From positions 2,858,959-2,922,958 of the forward strand of contig JAKSZT010054570.1 in NCBI GenBank assembly GCA_026826555.1: 64,000 bases of DNA, in the 5' to 3' direction. Below the pieces are notes generated by a model. That model did no database searches. It saw nothing but the letters and a program-made list of their open reading frames with translations, and was not told where the DNA came from. A program made the position numbers and the translations under genes. Source of the DNA: Tolypeutes matacus (taxonomy: Eukaryota; Chordata; Mammalia; Cingulata; Chlamyphoridae). This document shows positions 1 to 12,074 of the stretch, in pieces; positions within the stretch are counted from its first letter, which is position 1, and every line of letters begins with the position of its first letter.

Positions 1-1379
1 AAGATGTCTATCCTACCCAAACTAATCTACAGATTTAATGCAATCCCAATAAAAGTCAACACTGTATTTTTTAAGGAACTGGAAAAACTAACCACAAAAT
101 ATATTTGGAGAGGCAAGAGGCCCTGAATTGCCAAAGACATATTGAAAAAGAAAAATGAAGTTGGAGGTATCACACTACCTGACTTTAAAACATACTACAA
201 AGCTACAGTGATCAAAACTGCGTGGTATTGGCACAAGGATAGACCTACTGACCAATGGAACCGGATTGAGAGTTCTGATATAGATCCTCGCATATACAGT
301 CATCTGATATTTGACAAGGTCACGAAGCCCACTCAGTTGGGAGAGAATGGCCTCTTTAACAAGTGGTGCTTGGAGAACTGGATATCCATATCCAAAAGAA
401 TGAGAGAAGAATACCATCTCACACCTTATACAAAAATCAACTCAAGATGGATCAAAGATCTAAATATAAGAGCCAAAACCATAAAGACCTTGGAAGATAA
501 TGTAGGGAATCATCTACAGGACCTTGTAATAGGAAATGGTTTCATGAACTTCACAGCCAAAGCACGAGCAGCAAGAGAAAAAATAGATAAATGGGATCTC
601 CTCAAAATTAAAAACTTCTGCAGATCAAAGGATGTTATTAAGAAAATAAAAAGGCAGCCTACCCAATGGGAGAAAATATTTGGCAACCATATATCTGATA
701 GGAGCCTAATATCCTGCATATATAAAGAAATCCTACACCTTGAAAATAAAAGGACAAACAACCCATTTAAAAATGGGCAAGTGACCTGAAAAGACAATTC
801 TCCAATGAAGAAATACAAATGGCTCAAAAGCACATGAAAAAATGCTCAACATCGCTTGCTATCAGGGAAATGCATATCAAAACTACAATGAGATACCATC
901 TTACACCCATCAGAATGGCAGCTATTAAAAAAACAGGAGACACTAAATGTTGGAGAGGATGTGGAGGAATAGGAACCCTCATCCACTGCTGGTGGGACTG
1001 TGGTATGGTCCAGCCACTGTGGAGGACAGTTTGGCGGTTCCTCAGAAAACTAACAATAGATCTTCCGTATGATCCAGCAATTCCACTGCTGGATATATAC
1101 CCAGAGGAACTGAAAGCAAAGACACAAACAGATATATGCACACCAATGTTCATAGCGGCATTGTTCACCATTGCCAAAAGTTGGAATCAGCCCCGGTGCC
1201 CATCAACAGATGAATGGAAAAGCAAAATGTGGTACATACATACAATGGAATATTACTCAGCTGTAAGAAGGAACAAAGTGCTAACACATGGAATAACGTG
1301 GATGAATCTTGAAGACCTTATGTTGAGTGCAGCAAGCCAGGCACTGAAGGATGAACAGTATATAACCTCACTGATCTGA
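1..1379 (+). pseudogene. L1 ORF2 C-terminal fragment (decayed)
   Basis: This is the 3' third of a LINE-1 ORF2 (after the reverse transcriptase core, running through the cysteine-rich C-terminal region), cut by the left window edge. Two long frames cover it: 142-789 ([32 protein letters not shown] motifs) and 819-1379 ([48 protein letters not shown] motifs), which are classic L1 ORF2p C-terminal blocks. The reading frame is broken twice. A TGA at 124-126 sits in frame where related L1s have an arginine codon, consistent with CpG decay. A one-base gain in the A run near 769-773 shifts the frame and ends the first block at 787-789, while the second block continues in the new frame. No function is expected. 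Confidence 0.93.
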
Positions 1380-4005
1380 ACTGAGGAAAGTGAGCAGTCT
1401 CTGAGAACCATTGTCTGAAATATAGGTTAACAAGGGAGAGTAAGAGAAGAGCAGGCTTTGAGCCATCACCCATATGGACATAATCTATGGTAAAGGGATA
1501 GAGTGTGGTTGCATGTTGGGGGATGGGGCAGATGGGTGGTGGTGTTCCTGGGTTTGGTGGTGCAGCACTGTGGGTGGGTGGATTAGGAAGGGTAGGTTCA
1601 AATTCCCAGGGCATGTAACTGTGAATCTTGACATTCCATGGGTCGGGATAGGGTGGTATCATGGGCCCTGGGGGGCTGGGGGGAAGGGAACAGTCAAGAT
1701 CTAATGGGGTGTTTGGTGGTCATGGGTAAGGTTTTTCATTACCTTACAGTAATGGACACAGGACATGGTAAATATCATCAAAATTATTAAACTATCATCT
1801 AAATTGTAAATTATACTGTAAATCATAGACAATGTTTAGTTGCTATATTTTGCTTTCTGTATAACAGTTATAACAATGCTAACATCCAAAAAAAAGGGGG
1901 GGGGTTAATGTGGGGTGGGGAAGGGGGGGTGGTTTGGTATCTGGGAGTCTCCGGCACCCCATGTGTGACTTTGCTGTGACCTAAAACTTCTTTGAAAATT
2001 AAATGAAAAATTTTGAGACAATGGGGATTGACAGGGGGAAGATGTCAAGGCACACTGGAAATCCGATAACACAGTGATAAAAGGAAGGCAAAAAATGAAA
2101 AGAGAAAGGGGAAAAAAAAAAAGAATAAATAAATATATATATATTTTAAAGGTATTTCCTTTGCTTTTTTGCCCATTTTTTTGAATGTCCCAATCTGCTA
2201 ATTATATTTTGTTATGTTTTTTTTTGTTCATTTGATTATTTGTTTTTGTTTTTTTTTTCCTTGTTTTTTTTTTCCCCTCTGAGTTTCCTTATGTTTGTCT
2301 CTTACATGTAAGCTTATCATAGTTGTTTCTTTTTCCTATAAATGTATTTGATTATTTTATGGACTACATGTTAATGGAGGATTTGGATCACAGAAGGGTT
2401 ACAATGGGTACTGCAGGGGATTATTGGTGGGGGGTGTCTGGGAGGGGGCATTCATGTGAATTAGTTCATCCGAATATACATGAAGATATACAAAATCATT
2501 CTAAAGATCAAAAGATGGAGCATGGTCATGATGGGTGGACAATCACACAATAAATGAGGGAATCTGAATTCCTAGTCTGGAAAGCTCTGCCACAGTCTCC
2601 AAGGAAGCAGCAATAGTCCTCTGAGCACAGGGACAGTGTCTGTCAAAAGAGGATGACCCACTGATGTGTTCTTTTTATTGATGACTACTCTTGTGAGTCT
2701 TTGCTCTTGTAACTGAGACTTAGCCTGCAGTTGTGGGGTGCCTAAGGGTTGCCACCTGAGAGCCTCCTTGTTGCTCAAATGTGGCCTCTCTCTAAGCCAA
2801 ACTCAGCATATGATTGCATTACCTTCCCTCCAACGTGGGACATGACTCCCGGGGATGAGCCTCCCTGACAACGAGGGATTAATACCAAGTGCAACCGGCA
2901 ACACAACTGGAAAAAGACCTTGAATAAAAGGGGGAAAAGGTAAAGACAAATGAGTTCAAGTGGCAAAGAGACTTCAAAGAGAGTCGGGAGGTCATCCCAG
3001 AGGTAATTCTTACGCACACCTCAGTAGGAGCTCATAGAACATCTAAGAGCCTATCATCCCACACAGAGGGGCTCCTGAGAGCTCTGGAGACACCCAGGTC
3101 CTATATAAGTGGGGATAGCCCCAGATACTGATGCCTTATCAGTGGGCTCTACTTTGGAATCTGTGCTCCTGAGAGTGACAGAATTGGACTCAAATAAGTC
3201 CTCCCTGCACAGGGTGCATCAGTCCCTTCTATTCAAACCTATATGTGATGCAGAAGTTTTTAGGTATACTTCCAGAGACTGGAGCCTCTGGCCTACCTAT
3301 GTGCCAGGTGTGCGTGGAATCTCGGTGGAGCTGTAACTCCTACCCTACAGCTCAATGGACTCATCCAAGTCACCTGGCGAGGAGACAATGATGGGCAACG
3401 GCCATCCCAGGGAATGGAGAGGGCCTGCATCTGCAGGCAGGATCATCCCACCCACCATATCCATGGGATATAAGCCCTCTCTCACTTGGAGGTGGAGGGG
3501 ACATCACCATCCCAGTCCCCTCAGGATTGGGGGGAGAACTATGGGCTAGAGTGGACTTGATGGTATTCTGTTGTATACATACGGTGATTCTAGCAGTGGA
3601 AGAAATTATAACAATGAGGTGGAGCCAGTGGCCACTTGACACTTTTGGGGCAGGGAGGGGATGAGTAGTTGAAATACAGGGGCTTCTTTGGGATTTGGAG
3701 GTTGTCCTGAGTACCGTTGTGGCAACAGATGTAGGTCATTTTAAATCAGCACACACCACTCAGAACTGTGTGGGAGAGAGTGTGGTCTACGATGGGAACT
3801 GTGGTCTAGGGTTGGTGGCAAGGCCCCAGGATGTGTAAGTCCATTGAGGGTGGTGGGCCACACTTGTGGGAGATGTTTGTGTGGGACGTGGCGGGAGGTG
3901 TGGGGGGTGGGCAACATGGGAATCCCAGGGGGTTCTGTGTAGTATTTTCGGTAATCTAAGCACCTCTTAAAATATATTTATATATATATAAATAAAATAA
4001 AATAA
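1380..4005 (+). repeat. L1 3' UTR and A-rich tail (xenarthran L1)
   Basis: Sequence continuous with the ORF2 stop. It includes a G-rich tract (1500-1720), an A-rich/T-rich stretch (2090-2290) and a 3' part (about 3300-3960) that is clearly homologous to L1 3' ends elsewhere in this window (20215-20635, 21397-22116, 38300-38962, 49460-49612). Shared landmarks are 'gtggacttgatggtattc', 'gaactgtgtggga', 'catgggaatcccag' and 'gtaatctaa'. It ends in an A/T-rich tail at 3970-4005. ORFs within it are incidental. I see no break proving that 1380-3300 belongs to the same insertion, so the full 2.6-kb length of the UTR is inferred from continuity. Confidence 0.8.
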
Positions 4006-4240
4006 AAAAAGAAGTGGAAATAGAGAGATGGAGAGGTGAGGAATTTTCTTGTTTATTGTTTGTCATTTTTTGTTTACTATTATTGTTGAAATAATGAAAA
4101 TACTCTAATAATGATTGAAATGATGAATGCACAACTATGAGATTATACCAAATACTATTATTGTACACATTGAATGAATTGTATGCTTTGTTAATATGTA
4201 CCAATAAAATAGATTTGTTTAAAAAAAAAATTTTTTTTTG
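4006..4240 (+). repeat. L1 3'-end fragment, second subfamily
   Basis: Contains 'gatgaatgcacaactatgag', 'ttgtacacattgaatgaatt' and a terminal 'caataaaatagattt' followed by an A run. This is the pattern of an older L1 3' end with polyadenylation signal and tail. It is distinct from the L1 3' UTR just upstream. Confidence 0.6.
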
Positions 4241-5056
4241 AATGGCCAAGCAGAGGAAAACTGGGGAAGACCAAGATTAATCCTTCCTTGAAGATACAGC
4301 TGGTAAATATCTGCTGGGGTCTCCAAAATTCTCCTCATAATTTTTAACAATCCTTGCCCCCACCCTAGTTCCCGTGGGTCCTTTGAAATATGACTTTATC
4401 TTGTCCTGTTATCAGACTCTGGACAATAGATCCATTTCCCTCCCAAGCCTTCCTCGTCACAGATGGAAACCACACCAGGACACTGTGGCCAAGCTTGGTG
4501 GAAGAGGGCTCACTCACTCGGTTATTTAAAACTGTACCAATGACCTGAATGGCTCTGGTCTACTCCAGGATAAGAATGGGGAACAGAGAAAGGAGGGAGT
4601 GGTAAAGACAAAGATGCTAAGAGACTCATCCATTTTCCTGTGTCAGTCCATGGCCATTCCACTGCTGGGCCTCCTTCCATTCCAGGGTCTATCTCTCTGG
4701 CCAGATAGCCTCAAGGTGATTACCTGACTCTCTCTATCATCTAGTGGCCTACACTTTCCACACGAGTATCCTGCCTGCATCAGTAGCAACCTCTGTCTAA
4801 ACCCACACATCTTTCACCTGAAAAAGTGAGATGTGGCTCAGACAATTGCCTTCAGACAGGGAAGATATAGTTATTTTAATTGTTGTGGTTATCATCCCTA
4901 TTTACCTAAAAACTTACAACGTCAATACTTTCTTTAATACTTAAGGAAACAAGCCAAGATAAAGAGGTTTGTCTCAAATTGAATACTCAGCTAATTTCAG
5001 AGCATGCTCCCAAGAATCTAGAAAATGTGGATGGGAGGTGAAACCAGGTGATGATA
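4241..5056. other. Non-coding, no recognised element
   Basis: About 800 bp of ordinary-composition sequence without a long ORF, recognisable repeat, splice-bounded coding segment or tandem array. Confidence 0.5.
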
Positions 5057-5068
5057 AAAGATCTTTTA

Positions 5069-5149
5069 GGGGGTCGGATGTGGCTCAACTGGTTGGGCGT
5101 CCGTCTCCCATATGGAAGGACCCGGGTTCGATCCCCGGGACCTCCTGGT
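5069..5149 (+). repeat. DAS-type SINE, head-only
   Basis: tRNA-like head with A-box-like 'gtggctcaactggttggg' and B-box-like 'gggttcgatcc', closing 'gggacctcctgg'. It is flanked by the direct repeat 'aaaagatctttta' (5057 onward and 5151 onward), so this roughly 80-bp unit is a complete insertion. It is not a functional tRNA gene: the two arms do not form a standard acceptor stem. Confidence 0.88.
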
Positions 5150-5472
5150 AAAAAGATCTTTTAAATCTAAATGTTGGCTCTGTGAGTTTCAATTTTTCTG
5201 GGTATCAGTACATAAATAATATGTTACAGGTCTCACATATCTGAAACACAGTGCAAAAGTAGGAGAGGAAGTAAGAAAGAAAGAACACCGAATTGGCTCC
5301 CAAGATCTTTAGTTCATCACCCAGAAATTAACAACACTAAACAGCCAAGTCTTCCAGCCTTGGTTTTTCTGGATTCTCAGCTAAGAATAGATTGAGAGCA
5401 GCACATCTGAAGAGAGAAAGATGTGGCAGGGAAATGTGGTTAGAGGAAGACACAGTCTGGAAAAGATATTGG

Positions 5473-5639
5473 GTGGGGAATGAGCAGTTCTGTTTGGGTA
5501 ATGGAAAAAGTATTGGTCACAGATTGTCGTAATGGTTTCACAACATTGTGAATGTAATTGCCACACTGAACTGTAAACTTGAAAAGGCTGATATGGGAAA
5601 CTTTATGTTGTATCTGTTACCACAGTACAAAATTTGAAA
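5473..5639 (+). repeat. L1 3'-end fragment (5'-truncated insertion)
   Basis: Shows the L1 3'-terminal pattern 'gccacactgaactgtaaac' ... 'ttatgttgtatctgttacc' followed by an A run. Flanked by the direct repeat 'aaaagatattgg' at 5461-5472 and 5640-5651, which marks it as a short target-primed insertion. Confidence 0.75.
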
Positions 5640-5651
5640 AAAAGATATTGG

Positions 5652-6929
5652 ATAATGATGAAAAGCATACACAAAATAAGAAAAGTCAACGGTCTGAGGT
5701 CATTTAGTACTGGAGCAAAGAGCTCTTCTCAGCTCAATAGGCCCTAAAGGCCTCACTTCATTGTGGCAGAACAGTGACTGATGCACATAATAAAAACATT
5801 GAGGAATCATTTAAAATGTTAAATAACGTCCAATATTCTTAGTTAATGAAAACAGAAATGACTCCAATACTTTTTAGAAATAGCCTTATAAAATGCTTTT
5901 AGTTTAGTTTAGTTTTGCTGTTTAAAATGGAATAAAATCAGTTATCTGGAAGATTCACTGAGGCAGAATCTCCCATGTTCTCATGATGCCTGATAAATAA
6001 GTGAATGGGAAAGTTCAAGAATATTCAACCTTCTACCACATGCACTGCCTCTTTTTGAAGGAAGGAAAGTAAGCCCCAAGAAAGTTTTTCTCCTATGTAC
6101 ATTGCCTGACCCTTGCATGGGTGTTCCCAGTTAAGTAAACCCTGGCCACCCGGGCACAGAGATCAGCGCAAACCACAGGCAACCCATCATATAGGCATGG
6201 GGAAGGCCAGTCACCTCTAAGGTGGGTTGGTGGGTAAACACTGGCAAATGGCATGCTCTAAATTCAATGGTAGCAAGCTGATCCAATCAAATTCTATTTG
6301 GGGAAATATAAATGCTATGGATTAAATAGAGGGTAGATGAATTGGGCTCAGTTCCCTTTTCCAAAACTGCTGTTTATCCTGGATATGCTTAAAAAGTCCA
6401 CCAACATTTTTTAAGGAGAATTCAGCATCCATAATCCCAATCCTGGAGTTAGGAAGAACAATTAGGAGACTTGTGTGGCAATATGGAAGAGAAATGATGG
6501 TGACCTGAATTAACAGAGAAGGCTGTGGGTTGGGAGAAAAGGGGATGATAGGTCAGGGTTAGGGTTAGGACCTGAATTAGGAGCTAGATTAAAGAGGAAT
6601 TACTAATTAACTGGATTTGTGAGGCCAGCCAAGGAAGAACCAAGGATTCGGTTTCTAGAGTAAACAATCAGGTGGATAGTGATGTCATTCTATGAGACAA
6701 AGAACAGGCTTAGGGGGAAAGACAGCAAGATCAAGTGAGTGTGGTTGACTTGAGTTACCTATGGGACATCCATGTGGATGTTTTGTAAGCAAAGTTAGCC
6801 ATCTGGCTCTCAGAATCAATGATATCTGAGCTGTGTTTAGAGATTTACCGCTGTCATATCTCAACTGCCAAAGTGCAGTAGTCTCTTAACTATTCTCACC
6901 ATTTTCAGTCCTGCCCTGAGACAGTCTTA
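5652..6929. other. Non-coding, no recognised element
   Basis: No gene or repeat recognised. Two telomere-like hexamers at 6555-6569 are too short to be meaningful. Confidence 0.45.
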
Positions 6930-8350
6930 TTCACTCAACAGCAAATTTGATCATTTATAAATCTAAATTAAATTATATCACTTCCCTGTTTAAAACTTTT
7001 TGATGACTCCCTGTCTTAGTTTGCCACAGGACTGCCAATGTAAAGTACCAGAAATGGGTTGGCTTTTATAATGGGAATTTTATTTAGGGTAAAAGCTTAC
7101 GGTTCCAAGGCCATGAAATGTCTAAATTAAGTTATCAGCAGAGATGCTTTCTCACCAGTCAACTACTGGTGATCCTGGCATCCTGCCATGTGGCAATCAG
7201 GCATATGTCAGGGCTTGTCTCCCCAGCCTTGAGCTGCTCCGTGAGCCCAGCAGCCCCTTGGGGCCCTCTTTCTATGCCTCTGTGCTCTGCTGATTCCAGA
7301 CTACGGGACCTCTCTCCACCTCTTGGGGTTTCTCTCCTTGAGCTCAACTGTAGGTGAACCTGGAGTCCTCTCTCTCTCTCTCTGCTTTCTCCTCTCTCAT
7401 ATGGCAGAATCAAACTGGCAGTTTCCTTTTTCTCTGTCTCTCTCTGGGTCTCCAATAAGAGGGTGGAGACTCAACAAGAGTCGTGCCTCACTGACATAGT
7501 CCGGTCAAAAGGGCCCCACACCTACAAGAATAGATTAGTTCAAAAGGATCATCTTTTTCTTTTGGGGATTCATAAAAGAACGGAATCCCAAACTGTCATA
7601 CTCCCTAATGCAACTACAAGAAAATCCCCACATTTCTTGCTCTGTTCTATAAGGGCCACATGATCTAGTCCCTGCCTGTCTCTAATCTTATCTCACACCA
7701 TTTTTCCTTCATCAAAACCTGAATTTATTATAATTTTACTTCCCTGGTTTCAATGGAAGCAAACATCATATTTCCAAAATCGACTTCTTTGTTTATCTCA
7801 CTGTCAATTGAGAGAATTGCCATATTTGACAATTTCTATTCACTAAGTGATGATCTTAAATAATTTTTATCAATTTCAGCTTGCTGATCCTTTCTTATTA
7901 AAATTTTTATATTTTCTTTTTCATGTGTTTGCATTAAATTTGCTTTTTTTCTTTCTTTTTTAATTTTTAATTTTTTATAAATTTGCTTTTTAAAATTATT
8001 ACTTATTTTGATTACCAAGATTACCTATGAGGAGTGCCTTACTTGCCTCACCTAGTCTTAGCCCTGCTCATCTCAAATGTCACCTCCTCAAAGAGGCCTT
8101 CTCTGACCCATCTATTCAAAGTAGCTTTCCAAACTTGCACCTCCCAAGTTACCTTCTCTTCCATTACTCTAAATTAGTTTTAATAAAACTTCTACTATCC
8201 TAAATGATCTTATGTTTTAAAATTTTTCTTAATTTTTGCCTTCATCCTCCAAGTTGAATGCAAGGTCCATGAGACTATATATATATTATTCACTGCTCTA
8301 TCCACAGAACCTAGAAAAGTAGCTGGCACATATTTCGTGAAGTAATGAAT
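6930..8350 (+). repeat. L2 LINE fragment, sense, split by an LTR
   Basis: Ancient L2 3' region. 'cccctgtttaaaac'-like text before 7011 continues after the LTR as 'cctgcctgtctctaatctta', then 'catctcaaatgtcacctcct', 'agaggccttctctgaccc' and 'aaggtccatgagactata' to 'agctggcacatatttcgtga'. The LTR at 7012-7663 lies inside it. The stretch 7740-8030 is AT-rich and poorly matched. Confidence 0.7.
7012..7663 (-). mobile_element. ERVL-type LTR (antisense), xenarthran family
   Basis: Starts 'tgtcttagtttgccac' (the reverse complement of an LTR 3' end) and continues 'gggttggcttttataatggg' and 'ttatttagggtaaaagctta'. It resembles the reverse complement of the better-preserved LTR at 54132-54774 through this first ~150 bp. 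A CT microsatellite at 7366-7384 is internal. Short ORFs here (7118-7357, 7159-7455, 7463-7663) are not genes. I found no clean target-site duplication, so the outer limits are approximate. Confidence 0.65.
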
Positions 8351-8599
8351 TTGGCAGTAATTGGCTTATAGATCATCCTTGAAACTATGGACATGGATAT
8401 GATCACTTGGGGGAGAATGTGTGGTATGGAAAGAGAAGCTAGTCTTGGACAAAACTCTAGAAAACAGCAACATTTAAGGGAGAAAAAAAGAGGAGCCTGG
8501 AAAGCTAACTGAGAAAGTAGAATGGAAGAGATAATTAGAAAAGTAGTTCTTTTGCAAAAATCAAAAGAAGAGACTATTTCAAGAGGGAGGGTGTGGCTA

Positions 8600-9060
8600 T
8601 CATTCCCTAATGCTGCCAAAAGTTCATCTAAGATAAGGACTTAGCAGTGTTTCTTGAATTTTGCAATAGAGGCTATCCTTTACTTTAGCATGAGCAGTTT
8701 CAGTGAAGTATTGTGGGTGAAGGCCAGATGGCAGTGGATTGAGGAATGAATGGGTAGTATGGAAATGGAGATAGCAACAATGAGGATTCAAGATGTTTGG
8801 CAATAAAGGAGAAGCAATTTAAAGGAGTTGTTGGAGAGGGACAACGATCAAGAAAATACTGTTGTTTTTAGATTGGGAGAGACTTGAACATGTTTAAATA
8901 TTGATGGGGAAAAGCCAAGAAAAAGAGAGAGAAAAAATGATAATGTAGTAAAAGGGATAATTTATGTTTGAGTTTCCTGAATAGGTGGGCTTGGGTGGAA
9001 TCTATAACCCTGATGGAGGAATTAACCTTGAATAAGAGGGCATGTTCCTTTTCAGTTTTA
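8600..9060 (-). repeat. Probable L2-related fragment (antisense)
   Basis: Text such as 'gagcagtttcagtgaagta', 'ggattgaggaatgaatggg' and 'gagacttgaacatgtttaaa' resembles the antisense of an ancient L2-like LINE. Assigned by eye only. Confidence 0.4.
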
Positions 9061-9072
9061 AATAGTGGAAGA

Positions 9073-9275
9073 AGGGAAGCAGCTGTGGCTCAATCAGTAG
9101 GGCTCCCGTTTACCATATGGGAGGCCCCGGGTTCGGTTCCCGGGGCCTCCTGGTGAAGGCAAGCCCGCCCGCACGGCGTGGTTAGCTGACCCAGGGAGCA
9201 CAAGCAGCAAGGGGGGGATAAATGAATAAATAAATAAAATCTTAAAAAATAAATAAATAAAATAAATAAATAAAT
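9073..9275 (+). repeat. DAS-SINE, long form with (TAAA)n tail
   Basis: Complete copy: head 'gggaagcagctgtggctcaa' with B box 'gggttcggttcc', GC-rich body, 'agcacaagcagcaagggggg' and a (AATA)n tail. Flanked by 'aaatagtggaaga' at 9060-9072 and 9276-9288. It differs from the copy at 47397-47577 at only a handful of mostly CpG sites, which suggests a recent burst. Confidence 0.95.
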
Positions 9276-9419
9276 AAATAGTGGAAGAGGGTGAAGACAG
9301 TGAATATGTGTGATGGTAGAAAAGTGATGGTGCCCTCTGATGGTTTCTTTTTTTTTTTTTTTTCTCTGTGAAATTGGAGGCAAGATCATTTGCTAAGGAT
9401 GAGGAATGATGTTATTGAG

Positions 9420-9810
9420 TAGCAGATTTTATTTATTCATTTGAAAATATTTATTGAACACATTCTGTGTATCAGGCAGTGTCTTGGTACTTGGAATGCA
9501 TTAATGAACAAAACAGATAAAGATCTCTGCCATTGGGGGGCTTATATTCTAGCATGGGAAGATAGATATTAAACAATGAACACAATTATATAGTAATGTT
9601 AGAAGGTTATAAGTACTATGAAAATAGAGCAGCATAAGGGTGATGAAGAATACTTTGTAAGGGGAAAGTAGAGGGCAGTTTGCAGTTTCAAATAGAAGGG
9701 GATGTAAGAGCAAATATTTGACTATGGGGAGGGAGTTTGTCAGATGGATATCTGGAGAAAGAGCATTTGAGGAGGAAGTGCAGAAGTTCTAAGGTGGGAG
9801 TATTTGGGCA
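9420..9810 (-). repeat. L2 3' end (antisense)
   Basis: 'aaaatatttattgaacacat', 'atcaggcagtgtcttggta', 'tgaacaaaacagataaaga' and 'gctcttatattctagca'-like text is the reverse complement of the L2 3' terminus, followed by a weakly matching 'aagagcatttgaggagga' region. Confidence 0.75.
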
Positions 9811-9812
9811 TT

Positions 9813-10303
9813 GTATTAGTATCCTCTTGCTGTTAGAACAAATTAACATGAACTTGGTGGCTTAAAACAATGCAATTTTATTCTCTTAAAATTTTGGAGA
9901 CCAGAAGTTTGAAATCAGTTTCATAGGGTTAAAGTCAAGGTATCAGCAGTTCTAGTTTGTTATGGAGGCTCTAGGAGAGAATCTGTTCCTTGCCTTTTCT
10001 AGCTTCTGGAGTCCATTGGCATTCCACAGCTCATGACCACTTCCTCACATCAATCCAATCTCTTGCTTCCATTGTCACATCTCCTATGTCTGTAGTCAAA
10101 TCTCCTTCTGCTTCCCTCTTAAAAAGACACTTACAATTACACTTATAGCCCACCTAGATAAGCCAGGATTATCTCCCCATCTTCATATCTTTAAATTAGT
10201 CACATCTGCAAAGTCTTTTCTGCCATATAAGGTAACAGTCACAGGTTCCAAGGATAAGGGCCTGGATATCTCTGGGAGCCATTATTCAGCCTACCACATT
10301 CCA
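9813..10303 (-). mobile_element. MaLR-like LTR (antisense)
   Basis: 'tgtattagtatcctcttgct' ... 'gtggcttaaaacaatgcaat' ... 'ttctcttaaaattttggag' ... 'cattattcagcctaccacat' is the reverse complement of a MaLR/MLT1-type LTR. Followed directly by internal sequence. Confidence 0.75.
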
Positions 10304-12074
10304 CCCCCTTGCCCTCAAAGATTCACATTCATTCCACATACAAAATACATTCACTCCATCCCATCATCGCAAGATTCAACCCATTATAGCAGCAACTCAT
10401 AAGTCCAAAATCTCACCTAAATATCATCAGCTCATAAATTATAAATCCCATTATTTAAGTCAGGTATTGGTGAGACTCCAGATATGATCCATTCTGGGGC
10501 AAAATACCTCTCCATCTGTGGGCTTGTGAAACTAGAAAACAAGTTATTTGCCCCCAAAAGAGGATGGTGGGACAGGCAGAGGATGCTAGTTAAAGTGGGA
10601 GAAAATGGAAGGAAAAAAATGAGTCACTGTGAAGTGGGTGTGGCTCAAGCAATTGGGCATCTACCATATGGGAGGCACCAGGTTCGATTCCCGGGGCCTC
10701 CTGGTGAAGGCAAGCTGGCCCACGCCTGCGGAGAGCTGACTGCCCATATCTGTGGAGATCTAGTGCAGCAAGATGACACAATAAAGGGAGACAAGCAGAC
10801 ACAGAAAAATGTGCAGCGAATGGACACAGAGCAGACAGTGAGCACAAGTGGCAAGAGGGGGCGAATAAATAAATAAAATAAATCTTTGGGAAAAAAAAAT
10901 GAGTCACTGATCCCAAGCAATTTCAAAATCCAGTAGGATTTCCATCTGTTTTCAAGACCTGTGAATAATCCTCCATGGCCTGAGGCTCCACCCTCTGGGC
11001 CCAAGGTGCTACATTCCGGACATCTTTCCTTTTTCATGAAGGGCAGCATGTGTTTGCAGCTGAGTAATTTTACAAGACTGTTATTTCCTCTCTCTAGAAT
11101 TTTGGGAGTTCAACAGCCTTTTATTCATTTTGTCTTCTCTGTCCTTTTTAGCCCAAGTTGGCAGTGTTTCTGCTAATATAAACATTGTGAAAAACCTGTG
11201 GCTCTCCTGTGTAAGTCACTGGGATTCACTCCATTAGACAAAAGGTTCCTCCACAGTTTCTTTCCTGGATAATCTCTTCTCTATTCCTGGCCTCTGCTGA
11301 GATGGCTGAGGGGGTCCATGAGCCACAGATCCAATCTCCTCAAAAAGCCCTCTGTGTGATTGAATACTCTGAATTTTGATTCTTTCCAGGCACTAACAAA
11401 AGGTTGTCCAGCCACACCCTTGAGTTTGTCTCCAGAGCACAGCTTTCCTGACAGTGTATCTCCTAATTTTAGCATCTCTTGCCATCTGGATAGGCTAAGA
11501 ATCGCCCAAATCATCAAGTCCTGCTCCATTTTGCTTAACAGTTCTTCCCTCAATGTATCTCTTTCCTTTTGAATTTTAATAAAATCAGCAAGAAGAAACC
11601 AGACTGTGCCTTCAACACTTTGCTTAGAAGTCTCCTCAGCTAAATGTTCAAGTTCATTGTTTACAAGTTCTGCTTTCCATGTAACTGTGGGACAAATTCA
11701 CCTAAGCTTTCTGCCATGGTATAATAAGGAACCCATTTCCTTCAGTTTTCAAGAACATGCAGCTCATTCTTCCTGAGCCCTCACCAGTAACATCTTTAAC
11801 ATTCATATTTCTACAACAGTCTGCTTATGACAATTTAAGTATTTTCTAAGATGATTTTGGCTTTTCTCGACTGTGATCCTCACTTCCTTCTGAGCCCTCC
11901 CTGGCAGTCTTTAACATCCGTATTTCTTCTAATAGTCTGTTGAAGCAATCTAGGCTTTTTCTATCATGCTCCTCAAAATTCTTCTAGCCTCTACCACTGG
12001 CAAATTCCAAAGCTGCTTCTGCATTTTAGATATTTGTTAGAACAGCACCCCACTTCTAGGTTCCAAAATCTGTG
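10304..12074 (-). mobile_element. MaLR-like internal region (antisense)
   Basis: Non-coding internal sequence of an ERVL-MaLR-like element, homologous to the internal region at 56246-57757. Both contain 'cattcactccatcccatcat'-like text near one end and 'gatatttgt..a..cagcaccc' near the other (12026-12048 and 57711-57735). It is interrupted by a SINE at 10630-10887. No retroviral gene motif is visible, as expected of this non-autonomous class. Confidence 0.6.
10630..10887 (+). repeat. DAS-SINE, ~260-bp monomer
   Basis: Head 'gtggctcaagcaattggg' and 'aggttcgattcccggggcct' is followed by a longer body than the copy at 9073, with 'gcagcaagatgacacaataa', 'gacaagcagacacag' and 'agcgaatggacacagagcag', and a (TAAA)n tail. 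Flanked by 'aaaaaaatgagtcactg' (10613-10629 and about 10892-10908). Confidence 0.93.

Noticed and set aside
6555..6569. Telomere-like GGGTTA repeats
   Set aside because: Only two units; not an interstitial telomere array.
9073..9150. tRNA gene in the SINE heads
   Set aside because: The A- and B-box-like sequences are SINE promoter remnants; no proper acceptor or anticodon stem and every copy sits in a retro-insertion.
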